Below, in pieces: positions 15,089 to 23,249 of a DNA stretch of 51,510 bases. The notes below the pieces were generated by a model. It did not search any database, was not told the DNA's origin, and saw only the letters and a program-made list of their open reading frames with translations. Position 1 is the stretch's first letter. Every line of letters begins with the position of its first letter. Where the stretch lies: positions 1 to 51,510 of the forward strand of contig NZ_JAOTBE010000024.1 of assembly GCF_026162645.1 (NCBI RefSeq). Reading direction: 5' to 3'. This stretch comes from Paracoccus rhizosphaerae (GTDB taxonomy: Bacteria; Pseudomonadota; Alphaproteobacteria; Rhodobacterales; Rhodobacteraceae). The translations under genes were made by a program, and so were the position numbers.

Positions 15089-16195
15089 TCACATCGCCAC
15101 CGGCCTGTTTTCCATGTCGGCGGCACGTTGGAGCATCCTCAGCACCGTCCGAAGGCTCGGCTTCGCCTCTGCATGAGGCGCGACCGCTGCCAGTGCTTCG
15201 ACGATGGCCGAGATCGAGGCTTCGGAAAGGCCCTGGGCGCGTCCCTGGCGCTCCGCGAAGACGATCAGGTGGGGCAGCTCGACGTCCTGCAGCCGAAGGA
15301 CGGTGCAGCGGCTGATGAGCGGCTCTGGCAGCGGCGCCAGGTCGTTGGTCAGCAGGATCCAGCTGACCCAGGACATGTCACAGCGCACGCGGAAGTAGGG
15401 GCAGCTCCAGTCCGCAGCGGTGACGGGCTCGAGGAGCGGCAGCAGCGCCGGAGCCAGGGCATGGGAATGTCCGCTGGATGACCTGACATCGCCCGCCTTC
15501 TCGACCTCGTCGACGACCACCAAAGGGTTCCCGGACAGCCGCTCCAGCACGAAGTCGACCACGCGGCCCGGGCGGGCGTTTGACCAGCCGCGCTGAGAGC
15601 CGACCACGGCGAAGCTCCCGCCCTCGCTGGTCGCGTCGATGACAAAGCTCCCGGCACCGATCAGCTCGCCCAGCCGCCGCGCCCAGTGGGTTTTGCCGAT
15701 GCCCGGCGGCCCGTCGAAGATCACCGGTGGCAGGCGGAACCCGACATGCCCTTCGCGCACGGAGCGGCGCATGGCGTTCCAGGCGTGTTCGGTCGCCGGC
15801 GCCATCCACGGCATCTCGTCGTGCAGCGTCGCCGCCAGGACATCGGCCTGATGCTCGTCGGCGATCCCGGCAAGGCTGACGCCGTTCGCCAGGGGCGACA
15901 GCCGCTCCCGGTCGTGCTTGTCCAGATGCCCGAGGCCAGACTCACGCATGACGCGATCATAGAGCCGGCTGGCCCGCCGGTTCGCGCGCCTGTGGTCCTT
16001 CTGCGGCATGTTGATGCCCTCGACCGCGCCCATGCAGGCAAGATCGTAGAGACCCTCGTCCTCATGCCGGGACAGATCGACACCGGCGCGAGCGGCTCGA
16101 AGCCGAAGCAGATGCAGCACCAGCCGCTTGGCAATGCTGCGCGCCGACAAGTCCGGGTCAGGCATCCTGGCCCTGAGGAAGGGGTGGTTTCGCAT
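15089..16195 (-). CDS. AAA+ ATPase (Lon/ClpX-like core without a protease domain)
   Basis: Start ATG at 16195, preceded by GAGGA 7 bases upstream; two earlier in-frame ATGs (16225, 16210) have poorer sites. The 368-residue protein has a helical N-terminal part, then a AAA+ module: Walker A GPPGIGKT at about 162-169, VIDATSEGGSFAVVGSQRGW as the pore region, Walker B LVVVDEVEK at about 225-233, sensor-1 asparagine in WILLTNDLAPL and arginine finger in LISRC. The segment before Walker A (FRLPPVIFDG) and the small helical domain after it resemble Lon. No Ser-Lys protease domain is present, so it should work as a remodelling ATPase or with another partner. First gene of the four-gene cassette. Confidence 0.82.
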   Translation of the reverse strand: MRNHPFLRARMPDPDLSARSIAKRLVLHLLRLRAARAGVDLSRHEDEGLYDLACMGAVEGINMPQKDHRRANRRASRLYDRVMRESGLGHLDKHDRERLSPLANGVSLAGIADEHQADVLAATLHDEMPWMAPATEHAWNAMRRSVREGHVGFRLPPVIFDGPPGIGKTHWARRLGELIGAGSFVIDATSEGGSFAVVGSQRGWSNARPGRVVDFVLERLSGNPLVVVDEVEKAGDVRSSSGHSHALAPALLPLLEPVTAADWSCPYFRVRCDMSWVSWILLTNDLAPLPEPLISRCTVLRLQDVELPHLIVFAERQGRAQGLSEASISAIVEALAAVAPHAEAKPSLRTVLRMLQRAADMENRPVAM

Positions 16196-16225
16196 GGTCG
16201 ATCCTCGCATGAACCAGCCGCTCAT

Positions 16226-16497
16226 CCGCGGCCGGATGCGGCTGGCCCGAAGGCGCAGACGCTGGTTTCAGGAAGGACCCGGGTCAGGAGGTAGTGTTGA
16301 GATCCGACGGCTACGGCGTCAATCCGGCGGCCCGCAGCAGTCACACCGCAGGCGCTGCGAGGCCCAACCAAGCATCAATGCTAATAAGCCGCTGAAAAGG
16401 CTAGCTTAGCCACATAGAACGCCAACTGATGGCAGCGTTATGCGTGGCGAAATGGCAAAAAACTCCCAAAATGGCAGTTTTATGGGGGCCTCTACAC
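16226..16497. promoter_or_regulatory. Upstream region of the AAA+ operon with three spaced ATGGCA boxes
   Basis: Between the AAA+ operon start and the end of the glutamine-synthetase-like gene. Two 14-base direct copies of ATGGCAGNNTTATG lie at 16429-16442 and 16471-16484, 42 bases apart (about four helical turns), with a third ATGGCA at 16452-16457. AACGC (16418-16422) and GCGTT (16435-16439) add an inverted pair around the first box. These are good candidates for binding sites of the operon's own Xre-type protein. Confidence 0.45.
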
Positions 16498-17829
16498 CTA
16501 TACAGTATCGAGATACAGTTCGACCGTCTCCTCGTCCGACAGTTCGGCCATGTAGTGAAGCTCCTGCCGCTTGGTCATCAGGTAGTTGTCGACCAGATGC
16601 GCGGGAAGGATGCGGCGGATTTCCGGGCAGGCATCGAATGCGTCGATCGCCGCGCCCCAGTCGCCGGGAAGCTGCGCCAGATGCTGGTCATAGGCATTTC
16701 CCTTGAAGGGCGCCGGCGCCTCAAGCTTGTCCTCGATACCGTTCAGGGCCGCCCCAAGAATGGCCGCAACGGTCAGGTAGGGATTGACGTCGCCACCTGC
16801 CACGCGATGCTCGATCCGCCGCGCCTTGGGGCCTGAGGACGGGATGCGGATGGCTGCGGTGCGGTTCTCATAGGCCCAGCCGATGCCGGTCGGCGCGTGG
16901 GCGTTCGGAACCAGCCGGTCATAGCTGTTTTCATGCGGGGCGAACAGCAGCGTCGATCCCGGCATGGCGCGCAGGCAGCCGGCCACGGCTTGGCGCAGGG
17001 CCTCGGTCCCGTCTTCCCCGCCATCGTCGAAGATGTTGCGCCCGCCGCTATCCAGGATCGAGAAATGCATGTGCATCCCGTTCCCGGTGAACGCCTCGTA
17101 GGGCTTGGCCATGAAGCTGGCGGCGAAGCCATAGCTGCGGGCGATGCCCTTGACCAGCATCTTGAACAGCCAGGTGTCGTCGGCGGCCTTCAGCGGGTCG
17201 GCCTGATGCATCAGGTTGATCTCGAACTGCCCCGGACCGGCCTCGGAGATAGCCGTATCGGCCGGGATGTCCATCGACTCGCATGCCTCATAGAGCGTCG
17301 TGAAGAACTGGTCGAACGCGTCCAGCGCGCGCAGTGACAGAACCTCTCCACCGGTGCGCCGCTTGCCGGACCTGGGACTGGGCGGCACGCGCAGCTGGCG
17401 ACCGCTGTCATCGATTAGAAAGAACTCCAGCTCGGTCGCCACGACCGGCGTCAGGCCCGCCGCTTGGTAACGCGCGGCAACCTTAGCCAGCGCCTGCCGA
17501 GGATCGCCGTCATAGGGCCGCCCGTCCGGGTGGAACATCCACAGCGGCAACAGCGCGGTCGGCGCATCCAGCCACGGCATCGGCAGGAAGCCACGCTCGG
17601 TCGGAAGCAGCAGCCCGTCGGGATCGCCCGACTGGAAGACCAGGGGGCTGTCCTCGACATCTTCTCCCCAGATGTCCAGGTTCAGCACGGAATAGGGGAA
17701 CTTGGTGCCCTCCTCCAGCAGCTTCCCCGCATAGCGTGCGGGCAGGCGCTTGCCGCGGGCGACGCCATTGAGGTCGGCGGCAGCCACGCGGATCGTCTTG
17801 ACCTCGGGGTGTTCGCGCAGCCAATCCAT
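16498..17829 (-). CDS. Glutamine-synthetase-family enzyme, gamma-glutamyl-amine/putrescine synthetase type
   Basis: About 443 residues from the ATG at 17829 (MDWLREHPEV), which overlaps the preceding permease stop; a TTG 15 bases earlier is less likely. It has the glutamine synthetase catalytic domain: ELEFFLID, GPGQFEINLMHQ, GNGMHMHFSIL with metal/ATP residues, APHENSYDRLVPNAHAPTGI and ENRTAAIRIP. The short N-terminal domain and the NLMHQADPLKAADD stretch match the PuuA group, which ligates glutamate to putrescine or other amines using ATP, rather than the housekeeping GlnA. It ends an operon with an ABC importer of the polar amino acid class, so it probably activates the imported amine for breakdown. 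The precise amine is unknown. Confidence 0.85.
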   Translation of the reverse strand: MDWLREHPEVKTIRVAAADLNGVARGKRLPARYAGKLLEEGTKFPYSVLNLDIWGEDVEDSPLVFQSGDPDGLLLPTERGFLPMPWLDAPTALLPLWMFHPDGRPYDGDPRQALAKVAARYQAAGLTPVVATELEFFLIDDSGRQLRVPPSPRSGKRRTGGEVLSLRALDAFDQFFTTLYEACESMDIPADTAISEAGPGQFEINLMHQADPLKAADDTWLFKMLVKGIARSYGFAASFMAKPYEAFTGNGMHMHFSILDSGGRNIFDDGGEDGTEALRQAVAGCLRAMPGSTLLFAPHENSYDRLVPNAHAPTGIGWAYENRTAAIRIPSSGPKARRIEHRVAGGDVNPYLTVAAILGAALNGIEDKLEAPAPFKGNAYDQHLAQLPGDWGAAIDAFDACPEIRRILPAHLVDNYLMTKRQELHYMAELSDEETVELYLDTV

Positions 17830-17833
17830 GTCG

Positions 17834-18658
17834 TCATCTCGCAAGTTGGGGTCGGTATCTGACGCGTCCGTCCGCGCCGGGAAGGTGGCGGTTCAATCGC
17901 CGGTTCACGCGCCCGAACAGCCAGATCAGCAGCAGGGTCGCCACGATGAAATAGGCCGCCGCGATAGGGTAGGCCACGAAGGGGTTGAAGGTCTTGTCCG
18001 CGAAATAGCTGGCGTAATAGAGCGCGTCGCCCTTTTGCTGAAACGCCGGGAAGCTGGAGAAGTAGACCAGCGTCGTCGCGTGAAAGAGGAAGATCGCCTC
18101 GTTCGTGTAGGACGGCCAAGCCAGCCTCAGCATCGTGGGCCAGATCACCCGGCGGAACCGCGTCCAGCCGGTCATGCCATAGGCGTCGGCGGCCTCGATG
18201 TCGCCCTTGGGCACGGCCATCAGCGCGCCGTGGAAGATCTGTGCGGAATAGGCGGTCGTGTTCAGCGTCAGGACGATCAGCGCACCGGCCCAAGCCCGCG
18301 TCAGCCAGCTGGTCTGGATGGTCAGCCCGAAGACGTCGATGCCCGCCCGCGGCAGAAGGACCAGCGCCTCGTAGGCGATGAAGAACTGGATGAACAGCGG
18401 GCTGCCGCGAAAGACGAAAATGAACGCATCTGCCGGACCGCGCAGCCAGGCGTGGCGGCTGGTGCGCGCCACGGCCAGCGCGTTGGCCAGCACGAAGCCC
18501 ATGCTCAGCGCCAGGACGGCGAAGTAGATGTTCCAGATCAGCCCCGATCCGATCAGCGTGAACTGCTGGCAGATCGTATAGTCCGCCCGCGGCAGCAGCC
18601 GTTCGCCATAGCCCAGAGACCGCAGGCCATAGTCGATGATGGTCTGGGTGCAGCTCAT
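17834..18658 (-). CDS. ABC transporter permease, polar amino acid (HisM/ArtM-like)
   Basis: A 274-residue inner-membrane protein from the ATG at 18658, which overlaps the previous gene's stop by four bases (ATGA). It has several membrane helices and the family's EAA loop (GDIEAADAYGMTGWTRFRRV, then IWPTMLRLAWPSY), with FRGSPLFIQFF near the middle, the mark of HisM/GlnP-type permeases. It forms the channel with the next permease. The longer frame upstream overlaps the first permease and is not real. Confidence 0.9.
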   Translation of the reverse strand: MSCTQTIIDYGLRSLGYGERLLPRADYTICQQFTLIGSGLIWNIYFAVLALSMGFVLANALAVARTSRHAWLRGPADAFIFVFRGSPLFIQFFIAYEALVLLPRAGIDVFGLTIQTSWLTRAWAGALIVLTLNTTAYSAQIFHGALMAVPKGDIEAADAYGMTGWTRFRRVIWPTMLRLAWPSYTNEAIFLFHATTLVYFSSFPAFQQKGDALYYASYFADKTFNPFVAYPIAAAYFIVATLLLIWLFGRVNRRLNRHLPGADGRVRYRPQLAR

Positions 18659-19536
18659 GCGACGGCCCCCTTGCGCTGCGCTTCTCCGCCCATGGTGGCC
18701 TGCCCCCGCGACAGCCGCCGCGCGACGCGGTCCAGCACCCGGCCCGAGATCCAGGTCATCAGCAGATAGAAGACCAGAAGTGCCAGGAAGTAATAAAGCC
18801 GCCAATCGGGGTGCGGATAGGTGAAGGCGCTGGTCTTGGCGCCGCCCAATTCGCGCGCCCAATAGACCACGTCCTCGACCCCCAGCAGGAACAGAAGCGG
18901 CGTCGCTTTGATCAGGATCATCCACAGGTTCGACAGCCCAGGCAGGGCATAGATCCACATCTGCGGGACCAGCACCCGGCGCGTCACCTGCCGACGCGTC
19001 ATGCCATACGCCTCGGCCGTTTCCAACTGGGCGCGCGGCACCGCCTGCATCGCACCGTAGAGAACGTTGGCCGCGAAGGCCCCGAAGACGATCGAGAACG
19101 CGATGACCGCCAGGAAGATGCCATAGGCGTCATGCACCCAGGGGCTGGCGTCGCTCAGCGGCAGCTTGGCGGCGTCGCAGACGACGAAGTCGTTGCCCTG
19201 CCGCACCGGCTGGCTGCTGTCGCAAAGCGCCTGGTGGCGGACCCACTCGAACCCCTGGTCCAGCGCGATGGGCACGAACAGGAAGAAGATGATGTCGGGA
19301 ATGCCCCGAACCATAGAAGTATAGATCTTGCCGAACCAGCGCAGCGGCGCGACCCGCGACCGCGACGCCATCGCCCCGCCATAGCCGAAGACCAGCGCCA
19401 CCGGCGCCGTGATCGCCAGCAGCAGCAGCACCGTCCCGAAGCTGGCATAGAACAGCATATGCGTGCCCGACGTCAGATAGCATGACAGCCAGGCAAGCCC
19501 CTCGATCGAAGACGGGTCAGTGCAATAGGAAAACAT
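18655..19536 (-). CDS. ABC transporter permease, polar amino acid (HisQ/ArtQ-like)
   Basis: A 293-residue permease beginning MFSYCTDPSS. Membrane helices are evident, and the HisQ-type signatures MVRGIPDIIFFLFVP and QLETAEAYGMTRRQVTRRVL followed by VPQMWIYALPGLSN (EAA loop) are present. A periplasmic insert (residues about 110-150, with two cysteines) separates the early helices. It lies 48 bases after the binding protein gene; a hairpin in that gap may lower its expression relative to the binding protein. Confidence 0.9.
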   Translation of the reverse strand: MFSYCTDPSSIEGLAWLSCYLTSGTHMLFYASFGTVLLLLAITAPVALVFGYGGAMASRSRVAPLRWFGKIYTSMVRGIPDIIFFLFVPIALDQGFEWVRHQALCDSSQPVRQGNDFVVCDAAKLPLSDASPWVHDAYGIFLAVIAFSIVFGAFAANVLYGAMQAVPRAQLETAEAYGMTRRQVTRRVLVPQMWIYALPGLSNLWMILIKATPLLFLLGVEDVVYWARELGGAKTSAFTYPHPDWRLYYFLALLVFYLLMTWISGRVLDRVARRLSRGQATMGGEAQRKGAVA

Positions 19537-19551
19537 CTGGGTTCCCGAAAG

Positions 19552-19576
19552 GCCGCCACGGAGATCCCGCGGCGGC
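19552..19576 (-). terminator. Hairpin between binding protein and permease genes
   Basis: GCCGCC (19552-19557) pairs with GGCGGC (19571-19576) around a centre that allows a further short pairing. In ABC operons such hairpins after the binding-protein gene protect its mRNA or attenuate the permeases, giving binding protein in excess. Confidence 0.45.
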
Positions 19577-19584
19577 AGGTCAGA

Positions 19585-20319
19585 TCATTCGAAGGTCAGC
19601 GCGTCTTCACCGAACCACTTCTTGATCAGTTCGTTCAGGCTGCCGTCCTCCTTCATCTCGGTGATGACGGCGTCGAAGGTTTCGCGCAGGTCGTTGTCGG
19701 ACTGACGCAGGCCCATGCCGATGCCTTCGCCCAGGGGAACGGTGTCATAGCCCTCGACCCAGACCAGTTCGCCGCCTGATTCCTCGACGATGGGGGCCAG
19801 GAAGTCCTTGTCGGCGAAGACCGCGTCGGCCTCTCCGTTGCGGACAGCGGCGACGGTTTCGTCGGGGTTGGCGAACTCCAGCAGCGTTGCGCCGGTTTCG
19901 GCCACGTGGCCCGCCTGGATGGTGCTGGTCTGCGCCGCGACCACGCCGCCTTCCACGTCCACGTCGGGCGACAGCGCCGCATAGGCCGACGGCATCGCGG
20001 GGGTATAGGGCTGGGTGAACTGGATGACCTGCTTGCGGTCCTCGTTGATGTTCATGCCGGCCATGATCGTGTCATAGTTGCCCGAAACCAGATTCGGGAT
20101 GATCGAGTCCCAGTCGTTGCGAACCCAGGTGCAGTCCAGCTCGGCGCGGGCGCACAGCTCGTTGCCCAGCTCGATCTCGAAGCCGGTGACCTCGCCCGTC
20201 GCGTCGTCGATGAAGTTGTAAGGGGCATAGGCGCCCTCGGTCCCCATGCGTACGGTCTGGGCATGCGCGATGCCCGCGGTCAGCGCCAGCGTCGTGGCGG
20301 CGATCGTCAGCAGTTTCAT
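19585..20319 (-). CDS. Periplasmic substrate-binding protein, polar amino acid/amine ABC transporter
   Basis: A 244-residue protein with a signal peptide (MKLLTIAATTLALTAGIAHA, cut before QT). The mature part has the family-3 solute-binding pattern: VRMGTEGAYAPYNFIDDATG, GFEIELGNELC, LVSGNYDTIMAGMNINEDRK and a late VRNGEADAVFADKDFL. These match arginine/histidine/opine-type binding proteins (HisJ, ArgT, OccT group). It captures the ligand in the periplasm and hands it to the two permeases downstream. The exact ligand cannot be told from sequence; the glutamine-synthetase-like enzyme at the operon end hints at an amine. Confidence 0.9.
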   Translation of the reverse strand: MKLLTIAATTLALTAGIAHAQTVRMGTEGAYAPYNFIDDATGEVTGFEIELGNELCARAELDCTWVRNDWDSIIPNLVSGNYDTIMAGMNINEDRKQVIQFTQPYTPAMPSAYAALSPDVDVEGGVVAAQTSTIQAGHVAETGATLLEFANPDETVAAVRNGEADAVFADKDFLAPIVEESGGELVWVEGYDTVPLGEGIGMGLRQSDNDLRETFDAVITEMKEDGSLNELIKKWFGEDALTFE

Positions 20320-20343
20320 TATCGATCTTCTCCTGTTGGTTTC

Positions 20344-21141
20344 TTATGTGGCCATCGTGGCGGACAGGAACTGGCGCAGACGATCGGTCCGCGGGTCCTG
20401 GAACAGCCGCGACGGCGGGCCTTCCTCGCAGACCACGCCCTGATGCAGGAACACGACGTGGTCGCTGACATCGGCGGCCAGCCGCATGTCGTGGGTGACA
20501 AGGATCATGGTACGATGCTCGGCGGCCAGGTCCTTGATGACCTTCACCACCTCCTGCTGCAGCTCGGGGTCGAGCGCGCTGGTCGGTTCGTCGAACAGCA
20601 GTGCCTTGGGCTCCATGCAGAGCGCGCGGGCTATGGCGGCCCGCTGCTGTTGGCCGCCCGAAAGCTGCGCGGGCCAAGCGTCGGCCTTGTCGCCGATGCC
20701 GACCTTGGCCAGCAGGATGCGGGCCCGTTCCTCGACCGCGGCGCGGTCTTCGCCCAGGACGGTGACGGGTGCTTCCATCACGTTCTGCAGGATCGTCATG
20801 TGCGCCCACAGGTTGAACTGCTGGAAGACCATCGACAGGTTGGTGCGGAACCGCGTGACCTGCTTGCGGTCGGCGGGGTGTCGGTCCTGGCCCCTGCCCT
20901 TCCAGCGCACCGCCTCGCCCTCGAAGCTGATCTCGCCCTCCTGGCTGTTCTCCAGCAGATTACAGCAGCGCAGCAGCGTGGATTTTCCCGAACCGGACGA
21001 CCCGATCAGGCTGATCACATGGCCGCGCGGTGCCGTCATCGAGACGCCCTTCAGCACCTCGAGCGGGCCATAAGCCTTGTGCAGCCCGGTGATCTGGATG
21101 ACCGGGGTGGCGGTGTCAGGGGCAGGTGTGGTCTGGCTCAT
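20344..21141 (-). CDS. ABC transporter ATP-binding protein, polar amino acid (HisP/GlnQ-like)
   Basis: About 265 residues from the ATG at 21141 (MSQTTPAP); ATGs at 21144 and 21168 are alternatives and the ribosome site is weak. It carries Walker A GSSGSGKST, the Q-loop in SMVFQQFNLWAHMT, the signature LSGGQQQR, Walker B ALLFDEPTSALD and the switch histidine in LVTHDMRLA. The long N-to-C spacing and PTSALDPELQQEV place it in the HisP/GlnQ group. It powers the importer encoded by the three genes after it and is the first gene of the five-gene operon. Confidence 0.92.
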   Translation of the reverse strand: MSQTTPAPDTATPVIQITGLHKAYGPLEVLKGVSMTAPRGHVISLIGSSGSGKSTLLRCCNLLENSQEGEISFEGEAVRWKGRGQDRHPADRKQVTRFRTNLSMVFQQFNLWAHMTILQNVMEAPVTVLGEDRAAVEERARILLAKVGIGDKADAWPAQLSGGQQQRAAIARALCMEPKALLFDEPTSALDPELQQEVVKVIKDLAAEHRTMILVTHDMRLAADVSDHVVFLHQGVVCEEGPPSRLFQDPRTDRLRQFLSATMAT

Positions 21142-21190
21142 CATCCGCACATTGGGCGTCAAACGCACGGATTTTGCAACGGGGTGCGCA

Positions 21191-21220
21191 CGGCATCCTG
21201 CCGATAAACGCAGGATGCCG
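21191..21220 (-). terminator. Strong hairpin between purS and the ABC operon
   Basis: CGGCATCCTG and CAGGATGCCG form a perfect 10-base stem with a 10-base loop just after purS. There is no U tract on either strand, but the stem strength and position suggest transcript end of the pur operon. Confidence 0.6.
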
Positions 21221-21237
21221 CTACGTCAGGCGAAGGT

Positions 21238-21477
21238 TCAGGCAATCTCGATCGAGTATTTCTCGATCACGGTGTTGGCCAGCAGCCCCTCGCACATCTT
21301 CGCGACCTCGGCGCGGGCGGCGTCGGCATCGGTCGCGGCCAGGTCCAGCTCGATCAGCTTGCCCTGGCGGACGCCGTTCACGCCGCCATGGCCCAGACCG
21401 CCCAACGCGTGGCGGATCGCCTCGCCCTGGGGGTCGAGGACGCCGTCCTTCAGCATGATGGTCACACGTGCTTTCAT
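21238..21477 (-). CDS. purS: Phosphoribosylformylglycinamidine synthase subunit PurS
   Basis: A 79-residue protein matching PurS over its length: MKARVTIMLKDGVLDPQGEA, GLGHGGVNGVRQGK, then EKYSIEIA. In bacteria with a split FGAM synthase, PurS holds PurL and PurQ together so that glutamine-derived ammonia reaches the active site in purine synthesis. It follows purC by 12 bases in the same operon; purL and purQ are not in the window. Confidence 0.95.
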   Translation of the reverse strand: MKARVTIMLKDGVLDPQGEAIRHALGGLGHGGVNGVRQGKLIELDLAATDADAARAEVAKMCEGLLANTVIEKYSIEIA

Positions 21478-21489
21478 GGCGGCTGTCCT

Positions 21490-22251
21490 TCAGTTGATCG
21501 CGGTCGGTTTCAGGCTGGTGGTGTTCGCGGGCATCAGTCCTAGACGACGCGCGACCTCGGTATAGGCGTCGGTCAGGCTGCCCAGGTCGCGGCGGAACAC
21601 GTCCTTGTCCAGCTTCTGGCCGGTCTTGACGTCCCACAGCCGGCAGCTGTCGGGGCTGATCTCGTCGGCGACGATCAGGCGCATGAAGTCGTTGTCCCAC
21701 ACGCGGCCGATCTCGATCTTGAAGTCGATCAGCTTGATGCCCGCGCCGTAGAACACGCCGGACAGGAAGTCGTTCACGCGCAGCGCCAGGCTGACGATGT
21801 CGTCCAGATCCTGCTGGCTCGCCCAGCCGAAGGCGATGATGTATTCCTCGGACACCATCGGATCGCCCAGCTCGTCGTTCTTGAAGCTGTATTCGACGAT
21901 GGGACGGGGCAGCGCCGCGCCCTCCTCCAGCCCCAGCCGCTTGGACAGCGAGCCGGCGGCGAAGTTCCTGACGATCACCTCCAGCGGCACGATCTCGACC
22001 TGGCGGATCAGCTGCTCGCGCATATTGATGCGGCGGATGAAGTGGTTCGGGACGCCAATGTTCGTCAGGCCCTGCATGAAGAACTCTGACAGGCGGTTGT
22101 TCAGCACCCCCTTGCCCTCGATCGTCGCCTTCTTCTGCGCATTGAAGGCGGTCGCGTCGTCCTTGAAGTACTGGACCAGGGTCCCGGGCTCGGTGCCCTC
22201 GTACAGGATCTTCGCCTTGCCTTCGTAAACTTTTTTGCGCCGCGGTGCCAT
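21490..22251 (-). CDS. purC: Phosphoribosylaminoimidazole-succinocarboxamide synthase (SAICAR synthetase)
   Basis: A 253-residue PurC starting at the ATG at 22251 ([19 protein letters not shown]), with AGGACGG upstream as ribosome site; the longer frame adds 46 residues of no PurC character. Family marks include [28 protein letters not shown], the [10 protein letters not shown] region and a C-terminal [16 protein letters not shown]. It joins aspartate to CAIR using ATP in purine synthesis. It is the first gene of a purC-purS operon and divergent from the zeta inhibitor gene across 130 bases. Confidence 0.95.
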   Translation of the reverse strand: MAPRRKKVYEGKAKILYEGTEPGTLVQYFKDDATAFNAQKKATIEGKGVLNNRLSEFFMQGLTNIGVPNHFIRRINMREQLIRQVEIVPLEVIVRNFAAGSLSKRLGLEEGAALPRPIVEYSFKNDELGDPMVSEEYIIAFGWASQQDLDDIVSLALRVNDFLSGVFYGAGIKLIDFKIEIGRVWDNDFMRLIVADEISPDSCRLWDVKTGQKLDKDVFRRDLGSLTDAYTEVARRLGLMPANTTSLKPTAIN

Positions 22252-22381
22252 GGGCCCACCGTCCTTTCGCATGTCCCCAAAAATGGCGCATAGCGCAGAA
22301 AGCCCATCGGGGGCAATACGAGCCTTGCGACAAGCCCGTGCAGGGGGCATATCGGAAGAAGGGAATAGCGGGAGTTCAGAC

Positions 22382-22696
22382 ATGTCCACCTTCGACGACC
22401 GGGAACGCGCCTACGAGGCGAAGTTCGCCCACGACGCCGACCTGCGCTTCAAGGCCGAGGCGCGCCGCAACCGCCTTCTGGGCGAATGGGCGGCGGGCAT
22501 GCTGGGCAAGACCGGCGACGAGGCGCGGTCCTACGCCATCAGCGTGGTGACGTCGGACTTCGAGGAGCCGGGCGAGGAGGACGTCTTCCGCAAGGTCGAG
22601 GCCGACCTGTCAGGCAAGGCCGACGCCGCGACCATCCGCGCCAAGATGGCAGAGCTGATGGACGAGGCCCGCCGCCAGGTCATCGACGAATCCTGA
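22382..22696 (+). CDS. F1-ATPase inhibitor zeta subunit (DUF1476)
   Basis: A 104-residue protein from the ATG at 22382 ([20 protein letters not shown], then [18 protein letters not shown]), the hallmark N-terminus of the alphaproteobacterial zeta subunit. In Paracoccus denitrificans zeta binds the F1 rotor and blocks ATP hydrolysis, like mitochondrial IF1, with inhibition carried by the N-terminus. The remainder is a four-helix DUF1476 bundle ([40 protein letters not shown]). It is a single gene with a hairpin terminator behind it. Its presence supports placement in or near Paracoccus. Confidence 0.92.
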   Translation: MSTFDDRERAYEAKFAHDADLRFKAEARRNRLLGEWAAGMLGKTGDEARSYAISVVTSDFEEPGEEDVFRKVEADLSGKADAATIRAKMAELMDEARRQVIDES

Positions 22697-22717
22697 CCCG
22701 GTCGTCGGTCCGGGCAC

Positions 22718-22739
22718 AAGGGGCGCAGGTGCGCCCCTT
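22718..22739 (+). terminator. Hairpin terminator after the zeta gene
   Basis: AAGGGGCGC and GCGCCCCTT make a perfect 9-base stem around AGGT, followed by CTTC. It lies 22 bases after the stop codon. Confidence 0.7.
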
Positions 22740-22868
22740 CTTCGACCGCATCGCGGAAACCTGGACATCACGCCCCTGGAACAACGGCTTGTGATCGGCG
22801 CGAGCGGCATCTTGCGATAACCAAGGGCGTTCAACCCAAGTTCGGGATAACGCGAAGGAGCCATCGTC

Positions 22869-23249
22869 ATGCAGATCCGTCACATCCTGACCGCCGCCAC
22901 GGTCCTGATCGCCACCGCGGCGGCCCCCGCTCTGGCCGATCCGGGACGCGGCAAGGGGCATCACGACGACAGCGGCCATGCCGGTCACTGCCCGCCGGGC
23001 CTTGCCAAGAAGCAGCCTGCCTGCGTACCGCCCGGCCACGCCCGCCACGATGACCGGCGCCACGGCCCCCGCGCCGGAGAGGTCCTGCGCATCGGCGACT
23101 ATGTCGTCATCCGCGATCCCGGCCGCTATGACCTCGAACGTCGCGACGGCTGGCAGTACTACCGCGACGACAGCAACATCTATCGGGTCGATCGCGACAC
23201 GCAGCGCGTCCTGGCCGTGCTGAACCTGGTCCGCGCCTTCACGAACTGA
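22869..23249 (+). CDS. RcnB-like small periplasmic protein
   Basis: A 126-residue protein with a signal peptide (MQIRHILTAATVLIATAAAP, cut after ALA), then a glycine/histidine-rich stretch (residues about 24-67 with many H and two C), then GDYVVIRDPGRYDLERRDGW and YYRDDSNIYRVDRDTQRVLA at the end. The GDYxVIRDP...Y.L...GW.YYRxxxxIYRVDRxTxxVLAVL ending is the pattern of RcnB-related proteins; E. coli RcnB helps control nickel and cobalt export. The histidine-rich part may bind metal. It is convergent with the MATE gene, whose end overlaps it by 11 bases. Confidence 0.72.
   Translation: MQIRHILTAATVLIATAAAPALADPGRGKGHHDDSGHAGHCPPGLAKKQPACVPPGHARHDDRRHGPRAGEVLRIGDYVVIRDPGRYDLERRDGWQYYRDDSNIYRVDRDTQRVLAVLNLVRAFTN

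Noticed and set aside
16418..16484. A CRISPR-like array in front of the AAA+ operon
   Set aside because: Only two full repeats of 14 bases and one partial, with unequal spacing and no cas genes; an operator is a better reading.
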